Source of the DNA: Opitutia bacterium UBA7374 | Lineage (GTDB): Bacteria; Verrucomicrobiota; Verrucomicrobiia; Opitutales; Coraliomargaritaceae | Direction: 5' to 3' | Assembly (NCBI GenBank): GCA_002469895.1 | Contig: DKOA01000036.1 | Location: 1-27,644 of the forward strand | DNA: 27,644 bases | In this document: piece by piece, positions 15,388 to 23,349 of the stretch | Numbering within the stretch: the first letter of the stretch is position 1 | Layout: every line of letters starts with the position of its first letter | Made by a program: the position numbers and the translations under genes | Notes under the pieces: model-generated | Told to the model about the DNA's origin: nothing | The model's input: the letters and a program-made list of their open reading frames with translations, nothing else | Database searches by the model: none

Positions 15388-18300
15388 TCACTCCTGCGGT
15401 AAAGCCTGGAGAGGACCTCCGAGAAGTATTTCCTCCATGGCCATACGCTGATCCAGGAACTCTGGATCCTCTGCTAGGTTTACCGATGCCAAATGGCTAT
15501 CCCGATGGTCATAGAGTTCACGATCGAAGAATGCCCCCGACTGATCGAACCACTCGGTGTAACGCCATCCGGCGGATTTCACCGAATACCCCATCCCTCC
15601 CTTACGAGGATATTGGCTAAAGGCACCCAGCTTCCAGGGGCGGGACGGTTTTTTCCAGACCGGCACCATGCTGAAGCCGTCAGACTGAGTGGCCGGCAAT
15701 CCACAATATTCACTCAAGCTGGAAAAAACATCGGCCAGTTCGACTAGCGCATCCGATTTCTCTCCCTTGGCTACGCCGGGGCCCGAGACGATCATCGGCA
15801 CCCGAGTATCCAATTCGAAATTCGTGTGCTTACTCCAGTCACCGTATTCTCCCAGTTTGAATCCATGGTCTCCCACTAATAAAATTAGGGTCTCTTGCTC
15901 CAATCCCTGAGAAGCGAGCTCATCCAGCAGCTTGGAGATCTGGCTGTCTACATAAGACACACAGGCACGGTATCCATGAATCAGAGTGCGTGCAGTGGCT
16001 GCGTCGAGATATCCCTCCTCTGGAATCCCATGATAACTGCGCAGCTCCCCCCAATTTGTAAAAGCCACCGAGGGAGCCCCTTCCGGCTCCTCTTTGGAAG
16101 GGATCACAATCGCACTCTCATCATACAGGTCCCAGTATTTCTTCGGTGCGACAAAGGGCAGATGCGGCTTACGAAATCCGACAGCTAGAAAAAAAGGTTT
16201 GGCCGAACGATTTTTCAAGAAACCGGTCGCGCGCTCCGCAATAATGCCAGCTGTATAGGTATTATCCGGAACAGCGGCAGACTCATATGCCGGGCCACGA
16301 ATCGCTCGTTTATAAAGCGATGCAACTGCGGTAGAAGAATTGCCGACATCTGGAGTCAGACCATTGGCCAGAGCAATCGCCTTGCGTTCCTCAATCTTGG
16401 CCAAACTTTCCGGTGCCACATAATAATCCGCTTTACAGCGGTCCAAGACATCCCAAAACGCCTTATCCTCATTTTTATCATGATAAATTTTACCCAGAGA
16501 CACCGTTTCATAACCATGTGTCTTAAAGTGCTCCACCATGGTAAGGGTATCCGGCAATGTTTCCTCCAGTGTCTGACTAAGCGCATAAATACCGGTAGAA
16601 TCGGGCCGTAACCCGGTAAACATGCTTATACGTGAAGGACCACAGATGGCTTGCTGACAATACGCCTGAGAAAAAAGTACCCCATTTCCCGCCAGTCGAT
16701 CGATGCCGGGCGTCTGCATATATTCTGCACCATAACAGCCTAATTCGGGGCGCAAATCATCCACCATGATCAATAACACATTGGGAGCACTCCCCGGTAC
16801 TGACCCGGCAGTCGCTTCTGGATGCGCCTCTTTTGCCTCCGGCAACAAGTCCCGAACCGCGATATTATCGATTATAAAGTGAAGGCCCGAATGCATCGTT
16901 GTGCTGTTCAAGCCGATCCGCCCCAGGTTTTTTCCCGTCTCATAGATGCGGCTATTTCCCGGATCACTCTCTCGTAAAGGTTCCCTATGGAGCAGTCTTC
17001 CATCCAACCAATAGGCCGCACTGTTCGGTGGTATGGATACTGAATTACCCTGAGGATCGACATAGGGAAAGGCACTCCCATCCAGATCGTTCACCACGCA
17101 AAGCAACTGATGAGGACGACCATCACTAGTATTCTGACGAAAGACCTTCCCGTTTCCATAAAGCGAACACCGGGCAAGGCGCACATTATTACTGATTAAA
17201 GGCACGCCTTTTGTTCCCACGCCTAATGTGATCAAGCCACTTCCGTCCTTTGCATGACAAACAAAATCAAAAGAGACCTCCAAGACAGAGACTGACTCAT
17301 TCCACTCATACTCCAGAGCAACGCCTTCCGTCGTACTAAAATCCTGCAGTTGCAAACCACTGCCCGAACCATTGTCGGCGAGATTATCCGCACCCGCAAC
17401 TACCTTCACATTGGCCTCCCCCGACCCGCGACTTGGCCGCAAACGGGTCACGCCCACTGGACTGGATCCAGTTTGCTGCGTGCCCTCAAAGTCTTCCAGA
17501 ATTAAATAACCATCCTTGTCCTGGGGATTATGGAATCGCTTCGCTCCGATGATCGGCTGATCCGCCATTGCCGCATTTATCCAGTCATCGCTCCGGAATG
17601 GCACCGCCGGCAAGCCGGCAGAGTTGACCAAGTTGGGTTCTGCTGACTCGTGCCAGGCAAAACGTACGGCTACGGGTTGGGCCACCTCCGGACTATGCAA
17701 AAGCACCGTATCCCCTTCAATCCGGGCTTCGGCCGGATAAAAAACCCGGTTTGCCCCAGCGATTTGAAACCAGCTCAAATTCGCCTCGTCCGAGGACTGC
17801 AAGCCGTCCGCATCTCTCCAGAAAATTCGGGCGCGATCGCCTTCTATGCTCAATCGCGCAAAGCTTGGAGAATCCGCCATACAGGGCTGATCATATGTAT
17901 GGCGTAGTGCCAGCAAAGCCAGTCGATCACCAACCGGTGCCTTTTCCGCAGGGTGGATGTCCTGCAGATTACCCAGATCGGTAATCACTGCCATCCCTGT
18001 ATTAGGCAATTCAAGAGCCTGCTGCTGGCCTTCGCGCAACTCTGGTAATATTAAAGGAGAATTTATATTCCGGTGGGGGAACTGCGAATAGGCATAGGGT
18101 GCGATTTGTACAAAATAAAAGGGCAAGTCACCGCCCCAGGCAGTTCGCCAGGATTCTATCATGCGCTTGAATTTCGGCCCATAAGCCACCCCGTCCGATC
18201 GATTTGTTTCCCCCTGATACCAAAGAAATCCCTGCAAAGTATAAGGGACCAGAGGATGAATCATACCGTTGTAGAGATAGCTCCAGCCCCGATGAAGCGT

Positions 18301-19041
18301 GGGGCGCCTGCCTTTTCCAGTGCTTTCATACTTTTTCAGATCCCTGGCATAGTTCGATTCCACTTTGCGGTTATTCTCGATGAACGCTTCTTCAGATCCC
18401 GCAAAGGCTTCAGGAGCAGTCCACGGACTCACACGAGTCCCGCCCCAACAGGTGTCGATAATCCCCACCGGAACATCCAATTCTTCATGGATTTTTTTAG
18501 CAAAATAATAGGCCACTGCGGAAAAATTAGCCACCGTATCGGGCGAGCACACCTGCCATTGCACAGTTAGTGTATCCAGTGGAGCAGGCAAGGCACGCCT
18601 GCCCACATGGAGCAGTCGGATTTCAGGTAAATTCGCCCCGTTAAGAGCGGCTTCCGCATCCTTGTCTTTGCTCAGCGCATACTCCATGTTGGACTGACCG
18701 GAAGCCAGCCATACCTCACCGATCAGGACATCCTGCAAAAGGATTTTTTCATCGGCTTCCACGCTTATGGTATGCGGCCCACCCGCTCCGGGGGTTTCAA
18801 TTTGGAGTATCCAATAGCCGTCCGCACCCGCTCGACTCCGGGCACGACTGCCCCAGGAAGCATCTACACGCACCGTTTCACCGGCAGTCGCCCACCCCCA
18901 AATCACCGCCTGTGAAGAGCGCTGCAAGACCATGCCGTCACTGAAAGGAGCCCCCAAACGCAGGCTGGCATGCACGACCATCGGTAGAAAACATAAGGAG
19001 AGGAGCGAAAGTCTAATCGCGCAAAGGGCATTCATAAGCAT
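15388..19041 (-). CDS. Three-part exoenzyme: SASA-type O-acetylesterase, concanavalin-like module, S1 sulfatase
   Basis: One uninterrupted 1217-residue frame. After a signal peptide (to about residue 25), residues 26-500 are a sialate O-acetylesterase-like SGNH hydrolase: GQSNM with nucleophile Ser117, WGGTRVSPW (199-207), WYQGETN (274-280) and DIHP with His363. Residues about 513-733 are a concanavalin/LamG-like module that begins LEDFEG and ends FIIDNIAV. Residues about 753-1200 are a type I sulfatase closest to iduronate-2-sulfatases: metal-binding DD (761-762), CGPSR with formylglycine-forming Cys800, K851 in GKIYH, KPHLPF (958-963), DHG (1058-1060) and KHTNFE (1071-1076). All key residues are present in both enzymes, so it should remove acetyl and sulfate groups from a polysaccharide outside the cytoplasm. 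Start is the ATG at 19041, or 19035. It follows the iclR gene after 67 bp on the same strand. Confidence 0.9.
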   Translation of the reverse strand: MLMNALCAIRLSLLSLCFLPMVVHASLRLGAPFSDGMVLQRSSQAVIWGWATAGETVRVDASWGSRARSRAGADGYWILQIETPGAGGPHTISVEADEKILLQDVLIGEVWLASGQSNMEYALSKDKDAEAALNGANLPEIRLLHVGRRALPAPLDTLTVQWQVCSPDTVANFSAVAYYFAKKIHEELDVPVGIIDTCWGGTRVSPWTAPEAFAGSEEAFIENNRKVESNYARDLKKYESTGKGRRPTLHRGWSYLYNGMIHPLVPYTLQGFLWYQGETNRSDGVAYGPKFKRMIESWRTAWGGDLPFYFVQIAPYAYSQFPHRNINSPLILPELREGQQQALELPNTGMAVITDLGNLQDIHPAEKAPVGDRLALLALRHTYDQPCMADSPSFARLSIEGDRARIFWRDADGLQSSDEANLSWFQIAGANRVFYPAEARIEGDTVLLHSPEVAQPVAVRFAWHESAEPNLVNSAGLPAVPFRSDDWINAAMADQPIIGAKRFHNPQDKDGYLILEDFEGTQQTGSSPVGVTRLRPSRGSGEANVKVVAGADNLADNGSGSGLQLQDFSTTEGVALEYEWNESVSVLEVSFDFVCHAKDGSGLITLGVGTKGVPLISNNVRLARCSLYGNGKVFRQNTSDGRPHQLLCVVNDLDGSAFPYVDPQGNSVSIPPNSAAYWLDGRLLHREPLRESDPGNSRIYETGKNLGRIGLNSTTMHSGLHFIIDNIAVRDLLPEAKEAHPEATAGSVPGSAPNVLLIMVDDLRPELGCYGAEYMQTPGIDRLAGNGVLFSQAYCQQAICGPSRISMFTGLRPDSTGIYALSQTLEETLPDTLTMVEHFKTHGYETVSLGKIYHDKNEDKAFWDVLDRCKADYYVAPESLAKIEERKAIALANGLTPDVGNSSTAVASLYKRAIRGPAYESAAVPDNTYTAGIIAERATGFLKNRSAKPFFLAVGFRKPHLPFVAPKKYWDLYDESAIVIPSKEEPEGAPSVAFTNWGELRSYHGIPEEGYLDAATARTLIHGYRACVSYVDSQISKLLDELASQGLEQETLILLVGDHGFKLGEYGDWSKHTNFELDTRVPMIVSGPGVAKGEKSDALVELADVFSSLSEYCGLPATQSDGFSMVPVWKKPSRPWKLGAFSQYPRKGGMGYSVKSAGWRYTEWFDQSGAFFDRELYDHRDSHLASVNLAEDPEFLDQRMAMEEILLGGPLQALPQE
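16843..17505 (-). repeat. Concanavalin-like module inside the esterase-sulfatase (residues about 513-733)
   Basis: Shares its landmark order with the modules of the exoprotein at 24793-27644: EDFE..., ...VVAGADNLA..GSGSGLQL, a VSFDF strand, a PQGNS...IPPNSAAYWLDG block, then GRIGL and FIIDNIAV. It probably joins or targets the two catalytic domains. Confidence 0.7.
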
Positions 19042-19108
19042 AACTTGTCAAAACAAGCCTGATTGAGTTGGGGTAAGGGCAGGTTTTCAATCCTGCTGAA
19101 ATTAATTT

Positions 19109-19894
19109 TTAATCCGATGCGTTCTTTGGCAAAGGTGTCGGGCACTTCGCGACAATCTTACTCAGTTCTTCCGCCGCTTCCTGCACCATGCGAAACATCT
19201 CCTGGTTGCGCTCCTCCGGGAAACGTGTCTTCGGAGCGGTAATGCCGATTGCCGCAAAAACCTCGTCGTTCTGATCGTATACCGGACAGGCCAAGCAACG
19301 AATATCGAGGAAATATTCCTCATCATCAATCGCCCAACCCTGCTTACGCACAGTTGCCAATTCCTGCTGCAAGTCACTCAACTCAGTAATTGAATTCGAA
19401 GTCAGCGCCACACGTTCGCTGGCCGGCCATATCTCCGACAACACATCGTAGAAACGATATGCCATGAGGATTTTACCGGCGGCAGCCGTATGCGAATACA
19501 CTCGCGAACCCACCGCAGAGCCGGCCCGCAAAGGCTGCTCACTGTTGTACAGTTTTGAAATTAGCGTCTTTCCATTATCCCAAATGCCCAGGTAAGCAGT
19601 TTCTCCAGTCGCATCGCGCAGTTCGCGCAAGACAGGCCTGGCAATATCGTCCAGATCCAGATGATCCGCTAAGCCGAGCTTAATGTTGAGCAATACTCCG
19701 CCCAGACGATAGAGCCCGTCGGACTCTTGTAACAAGCCTTGCTTGGTCAGCGCATGGACAATGCGTATCACTGTAGTACGCGGAATAGAAAGACGCTGAG
19801 AAGCTTCGCTGACGCGGAAGGGATGTTGCCAACTGGCAGCAGATTTCAATAATCTACAGGCATTCTCTAGATTACGAATCGTGTATTCTGCCAT
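19109..19894 (-). CDS. IclR-family transcriptional regulator
   Basis: 261 residues with the two-part IclR architecture. An N-terminal winged helix-turn-helix (about 5-65) includes FRVSEASQRLSIPRTTVIRIVHAL and the wing GLYRLGG. A C-terminal effector-binding domain (about 82-250) has the typical HTAAAGKILMA, RKQGWAIDDEEY, LACPVYDQNDEVFAAIGIT and RFPEE segments. IclR relatives such as KdgR and KdgR-like proteins repress uronate catabolism and release DNA on binding 2-keto-3-deoxygluconate. This one is divergent from kduI-kduD and upstream of the esterase-sulfatase, so it probably controls both sides; palindromic sites lie in the divergent spacer. The effector is not shown by the sequence. The ATG at 19894 is the only good start. 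Confidence 0.92.
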   Translation of the reverse strand: MAEYTIRNLENACRLLKSAASWQHPFRVSEASQRLSIPRTTVIRIVHALTKQGLLQESDGLYRLGGVLLNIKLGLADHLDLDDIARPVLRELRDATGETAYLGIWDNGKTLISKLYNSEQPLRAGSAVGSRVYSHTAAAGKILMAYRFYDVLSEIWPASERVALTSNSITELSDLQQELATVRKQGWAIDDEEYFLDIRCLACPVYDQNDEVFAAIGITAPKTRFPEERNQEMFRMVQEAAEELSKIVAKCPTPLPKNASD

Positions 19895-19945
19895 CAGGTA
19901 AGATAGAGTAAGTGGAAAAGTGAAAAAACTATACGTTAAGAAAAC

Positions 19946-19963
19946 TTGTTCATAAAAATAGCA
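19946..19963 (+). promoter_or_regulatory. TTGTTC half-site (possible IclR operator)
   Basis: TTGTTC at 19946-19951 without a matching GAAC arm. Closest of three TTGTTC elements to the regulator gene, 52 bp from its start; could be a weaker autoregulatory site. Confidence 0.35.
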
Positions 19964-19997
19964 AAAAATAAAAGACTGGCGAACTGAATTTGATCGA

Positions 19998-20015
19998 TTG
20001 TTCGAATATGAACGC
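19998..20015. promoter_or_regulatory. Imperfect palindrome TTGTTC-N6-GAACGC (possible IclR operator)
   Basis: TTGTTC and GAAC separated by six bases, the same geometry as the perfect site at 20086-20103; four of six outer base pairs are kept. Near the middle of the divergent spacer. Confidence 0.5.
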
Positions 20016-20085
20016 AGAAGCGATGATTAGAAACCAACTGTTAAAGGCTGCCTCGGAAGATACCGCTACTTTACACGAAAACCTC

Positions 20086-20103
20086 TTGTTCATTATTGAA
20101 CAA
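20086..20103. promoter_or_regulatory. Perfect palindrome TTGTTCATTATTGAACAA (likely IclR operator)
   Basis: TTGTTCA and TGAACAA arms are perfect reverse complements around TTAT. It ends 62 bp before the kduI start, a natural position to block the kdu-TRAP operon. A possible promoter follows, TTGCAC (20132-20137) with TATACA (20154-20159) at 16-base spacing; if real, the transcript would be leaderless or nearly so. Confidence 0.6.
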
Positions 20104-20165
20104 AAAATAGCCTTTCTTTCCACATAGGCTTTTGCACCCTGATTTCAGGATAATATACAACCAAT

Positions 20166-21008
20166 ATGCAATCTACGATTATTAAAAGCTGTATCTCAAA
20201 ATGCGAGTACAGCACCCTCGATTCAGCGCAGTTACGCGATCGATTCCTTCTCGAAAATCTTTTTCAGGGAGGAACCTGTAGCCTTGCTTACTGGGAAGTC
20301 GACCGAGCCATTATTGGATCAGCGGTCCCTCTGGAAGACGCCCTCTCTCTGGAAGTCTCGAAAGAGCTTCTCGCCGCTGACTACTTTTGCGAACGACGAG
20401 AACTGGGGGTCATCAATCTGGGAGGATCCGGCAGTATAAAAACAGATGAGCAAACTTGGGCTCTGGATGTTTGTGCCTGTCTCTACATCGGGCGGGGTAC
20501 GCGGAGCATTCAGTTTCGGAGTGACGATTCTACAAATCCCGCGAAATTTTATCTGGTCAGCTATCCGGCTCACAAAGAGTACCCCACCGCCTTGTCTACC
20601 CGGGAAACAGCCAACAAGATAACACTTGGTTCACAGGAAGCAGCCAATGTCCGCACCATCTACCAGCACATACATCCGCACGGGGTACAAAGTTGCCAAT
20701 TGGTCTTAGGCTATACCGATGTGGCAGAAGGATCGGTATGGAATACCATGCCCCCGCACACCCATCTCCGACGCTCCGAGATTTATAACTACTTTGATCT
20801 GACCGACGATAATTGTATCATGCACTTTATGGGGCCGCCGGATGCCAGTCGTAACTTGGTCGTTCGTAATCTCCAACCGGTTTTATCGCCCCCCTGGTCC
20901 ATCCATTCAGGAGTCGGCACCGCCTGTTACAAATTCGTCTGGGCAATGGGCGGAGAAAACCAACAGTTTGATGATATGGATGGCGTACCCCTCACACTCC
21001 TGAAATAG
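20166..21008 (+). CDS. kduI: 5-dehydro-4-deoxy-D-glucuronate isomerase (4-deoxy-L-threo-5-hexosulose-uronate ketol-isomerase)
   Basis: Converts 4-deoxy-5-ketouronate, the open-chain form of the unsaturated uronate released by polysaccharide lyases and unsaturated glucuronyl hydrolases, to 3-deoxy-D-glycero-2,5-hexodiulosonate. The 280-residue product matches the family's length and blocks: FCERRELGVINLGGSG (74-89), LYIGRGTRSI (106-115), SVWNTMPPHTHLRRSEIYNYF (190-210), FMGPP, WSIHSGVG (244-251) and MGGENQQFDDMD (261-272). The zinc ligands His198, His200, Glu205 and His247 are all present. The usual RRMEVYFYF is RRSEIYNYF here, a small deviation. First gene of a plus-strand operon; kduD starts two bases after it. 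No Shine-Dalgarno sits at normal distance from the ATG. Likely repressed by the divergent IclR protein. Confidence 0.95.
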   Translation: MQSTIIKSCISKCEYSTLDSAQLRDRFLLENLFQGGTCSLAYWEVDRAIIGSAVPLEDALSLEVSKELLAADYFCERRELGVINLGGSGSIKTDEQTWALDVCACLYIGRGTRSIQFRSDDSTNPAKFYLVSYPAHKEYPTALSTRETANKITLGSQEAANVRTIYQHIHPHGVQSCQLVLGYTDVAEGSVWNTMPPHTHLRRSEIYNYFDLTDDNCIMHFMGPPDASRNLVVRNLQPVLSPPWSIHSGVGTACYKFVWAMGGENQQFDDMDGVPLTLLK

Positions 21009-21010
21009 CG

Positions 21011-21772
21011 GTGAAGCTTTTTGACCTATCCGGAAAAACCGCCCTCGTAACCGGCGCAAGCCGCGGGATTGGGCTCGCTATGGCAATTGGACTGGCAGAA
21101 GCCGGAGCCGACATCATTGCCACCGCCTCGAGCCTACAACCCGGAGGCTCCGAAGTAGAGAAACAGGTGCGTCAACTCGGTAAAGAGTGCTTCTGCTATC
21201 CCTGTGACCTCAGTCAACGCAAAGAAATTCAGCAGTTTATTGGAAAGATTAAAGAACAACACGGCACACCGGATATCCTCATCAATAATGCAGGCATGAT
21301 TCAACGTGCACCTGCCACAGAGCATCCCGATGCGTCCTGGGACTCGGTCATCGATGTCAATCTCAACGCTCCCTTTATCCTCGCTCGTGAATTCGGTAAA
21401 GACATGTGCCAGCGCGGGTCCGGGAAAATTATTTTCACCGCCTCATTGCTTACCTTCCAGGGAGGCATTACCGTACCCGGTTATGCCGCCAGTAAAGGTG
21501 CTATCAGCTCGCTGACCAAAGCACTGTCAAACGAATGGTCAGCCAAAGGTGTCAACGTCAATGCCATCGCCCCCGGCTATATTGCCACCGATAACACGGA
21601 AGCACTTCGCAATGACCCGGAGCGCGCAGAGGCCATCCTTGCACGCATCCCGGCAGGCCGCTGGGGCAGCCCTGATGACTGTAAGGGCGTAACTGTTTTC
21701 CTCGCATCTGCCGCATCCGATTACGTCCATGGTTCCATTTATCTGGTCGATGGCGGATGGATGGGCCGATAA
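21011..21772 (+). CDS. kduD: 2-dehydro-3-deoxy-D-gluconate 5-dehydrogenase (SDR family)
   Basis: NAD(P)H-dependent short-chain dehydrogenase that takes the KduI product to 2-keto-3-deoxygluconate. The 253-residue protein starts KLFDLSGKTALVTGASRGIG with the nucleotide-binding TGASRGIG at 14-21, NNAG at 92-95, catalytic Ser145, and YxxxK as Tyr158-Lys162 within GGITVPGYAASK. The FQGGI-VP-Y-ASK block is typical of KduD among SDRs. It begins with GTG at 21011, two bases after the kduI stop, which implies translational coupling. Next is the TRAP binding protein 39 bp downstream. Other SDR activities cannot be excluded from sequence alone, but the kduI neighbour makes this assignment firm. Confidence 0.93.
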   Translation: MKLFDLSGKTALVTGASRGIGLAMAIGLAEAGADIIATASSLQPGGSEVEKQVRQLGKECFCYPCDLSQRKEIQQFIGKIKEQHGTPDILINNAGMIQRAPATEHPDASWDSVIDVNLNAPFILAREFGKDMCQRGSGKIIFTASLLTFQGGITVPGYAASKGAISSLTKALSNEWSAKGVNVNAIAPGYIATDNTEALRNDPERAEAILARIPAGRWGSPDDCKGVTVFLASAASDYVHGSIYLVDGGWMGR

Positions 21773-21811
21773 GAACCGGGCGGAAGCCTACCCTAGAAAT
21801 TACCCTCTTTC

Positions 21812-22828
21812 ATGAAAACTGCCTCTTTTACATTTGGACTACTCGTCGGCATACTTGTTACCGCCTTCATCTTTGCATTCCTCAAACCCGGGGCCGGTGG
21901 CAGCGCACAAACTGTACTCAAAGCAGTCCACAGCCTCCCGACAAACCATCCGGTACACAAAGGCATTGAGCATTTTGCGCGTCGTGTTGAGGCATACTCA
22001 CAAGGCAGCATTCGAGTAGAAATCTTCCCCAACGGACAACTCGGGAGCGAAGTCAGCTCACTGGAGCAAATACAAGAAGGTTCTCTGGATATCGCCAAAG
22101 TCAGCACCGCAGCGCTCGGCAATTTCGTGCCCGTCGCACAATTATTCAGCCTCCCCTATGTCTTCGGGGATAATGCGCACTACTGGTCCGTACTCGACAG
22201 CTCTATCGGCAAGCAACTCCTCAAAGAGCTGGAGACCAATGCCTCCGGCAAGCCCAGCGGCATCTCCGGGTTGACGTATTTCGACGCCGGCAGCCGAAAC
22301 TTCTACACCCAGCGGCCAATCCACAGCCCGGCAGACTTGGCTGGCCTGAAAATTCGCGTCATGAACGATCCAGTCGCCATCGATATGGTCAAAGCACTCG
22401 GTGCCGCACCCACCCCAATTTCCTGGGGCGAGCTGTATACCGCACTGCAACAGGGCGTCGTCGATGGGGCAGAAAACAACCCGCCCAGCTTCGTTTCTTC
22501 CCGCCATTTTGAAGTCTGCCAAGAATTCAGCTTCGATCACCATACCCGCATCCCCGATGTATTGCTGATTTCATCAATTACCCTCGAAAAGCTCTCGACG
22601 GAAGCCCAGGGCTGGATCCAAAAAGCTGCCGATGAGTCTTCCCAATTCCAACGGGAGGCGTGGAATGCAGGGGTCGAGGAGGCCCTCGAGCAAATGCGCT
22701 CACAGGGCGTAACGATTTATGAAGTTGATCAGGCGCCCTTTCGCGAGGCGACCCAACCGGTTCGCGACAAATACGCCAGTGGTCAGATTCAATTCTACCT
22801 CGATCAGATTGTCACACTCAATAAATGA
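21812..22828 (+). CDS. dctP: TRAP transporter substrate-binding protein DctP, probable uronate binder
   Basis: Periplasmic binding protein that captures an organic acid and hands it to the membrane part DctQM. The 338-residue product has an N-terminal signal or anchor helix (about 7-24), then the DctP fold: HSLPTNHPVHKG, VEIFPNGQLGSE (69-80), SRNFYT (161-166), GLKIRVM with Arg182, which in this family grips the substrate carboxylate, and GAAPTPISWGELYTALQQGVVDGAENN (197-223). Placement between kduI-kduD and dctQM points to a uronate or unsaturated uronate as substrate; this is inference. The last bases overlap dctQ by ATGA, and a strong inverted repeat straddles that junction. The uncleaved-looking helix followed by KPGAGGS may mean it is membrane-tethered. 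Confidence 0.93.
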   Translation: MKTASFTFGLLVGILVTAFIFAFLKPGAGGSAQTVLKAVHSLPTNHPVHKGIEHFARRVEAYSQGSIRVEIFPNGQLGSEVSSLEQIQEGSLDIAKVSTAALGNFVPVAQLFSLPYVFGDNAHYWSVLDSSIGKQLLKELETNASGKPSGISGLTYFDAGSRNFYTQRPIHSPADLAGLKIRVMNDPVAIDMVKALGAAPTPISWGELYTALQQGVVDGAENNPPSFVSSRHFEVCQEFSFDHHTRIPDVLLISSITLEKLSTEAQGWIQKAADESSQFQREAWNAGVEEALEQMRSQGVTIYEVDQAPFREATQPVRDKYASGQIQFYLDQIVTLNK

Positions 22829-22857
22829 TGAAATCTATAAGCGATTTATTGAGTGTG
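22813..22857 (+). promoter_or_regulatory. Perfect 14-bp inverted repeat across the dctP/dctQ junction
   Basis: CACACTCAATAAAT (22813-22826) and ATTTATTGAGTGTG (22844-22857) are exact reverse complements around a 17-base loop. The left arm covers the end of dctP and the first two bases of the dctQ start codon; a second in-frame ATG (22828-22830) is in the loop. In mRNA this would fold into a long hairpin that could protect the upstream dctP message and limit dctQM translation. Confidence 0.8.
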
Positions 22858-23349
22858 CTCAATCAGGCGTTAGCCCGTTTTCTAAAGGGCTTCGTCGTAC
22901 TCGTCTTCCTCGTACTGGTTGTCGATGTTCTCTGGGGAGTCGGCACCCGTTATCTACTGAGCAGTCAGGCAGCCTGGTCCGAAGAGCTGGCCCGGCTCCT
23001 CATGGTCTGGTTGGCTCTACTCGGAGCCGCCCTCGTCACTCGGGAAGAAAAACACCTCGGCCTCGATATCGTCGTTCGTTCTTGGCCCAACGATGTGCAG
23101 CGTATGGCCCGCATACTGGCCTCCTCATTAATCATTCTTTTTGCCGCAATTGTGATGCTCAAGGGTGGTATTGATCTGGTCAGCAAACGCTATGCCTCCG
23201 GACAGACCATGCCGGGCCTCGGGATACTGAAAGCCTGGTTCTACCTGCCCCTACCGGGCAGCGGCTTGTTAATCCTCTTGTTCTCCGTTGAGCTCATCCT
23301 GCAGGATCTACTGGATACACGACCAAAAGAGGAAGGCGGCCCGTCATGA
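22825..23349 (+). CDS. dctQ: TRAP transporter small permease DctQ
   Basis: Small inner-membrane subunit of the TRAP transporter, thought to brace the large permease and dock the binding protein. The 174-residue protein has four hydrophobic segments (about 22-42, 56-72, 97-115, 138-158) and the family hallmark WSEELARLLMVWLALLGAA (51-69), followed by REEKHLGLDIVV. The start ATG overlaps the dctP stop (ATGA), and an alternative in-frame ATG lies one codon later. Its own stop overlaps the dctM start in the same way. The first codons are part of the right arm and loop of a 14-bp inverted repeat, which may restrain its translation relative to dctP. Confidence 0.93.
   Translation: MMKSISDLLSVLNQALARFLKGFVVLVFLVLVVDVLWGVGTRYLLSSQAAWSEELARLLMVWLALLGAALVTREEKHLGLDIVVRSWPNDVQRMARILASSLIILFAAIVMLKGGIDLVSKRYASGQTMPGLGILKAWFYLPLPGSGLLILLFSVELILQDLLDTRPKEEGGPS

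Noticed and set aside
18073..18570. 165-codon open frame on the plus strand
   Set aside because: Entirely antisense to the well-supported acetylesterase domain.
19044..19057. CTTGT/ACAAG inverted repeat before the esterase-sulfatase as a fourth IclR operator
   Set aside because: Arms and spacing differ from the TTGTTC-N6-GAACAA sites and it directly abuts the start codon; too weak to claim.
22719..23174. 151-codon open frame in another plus-strand phase
   Set aside because: Overlaps dctP and dctQ, Arg/Pro-rich, no family resemblance; a shadow frame.
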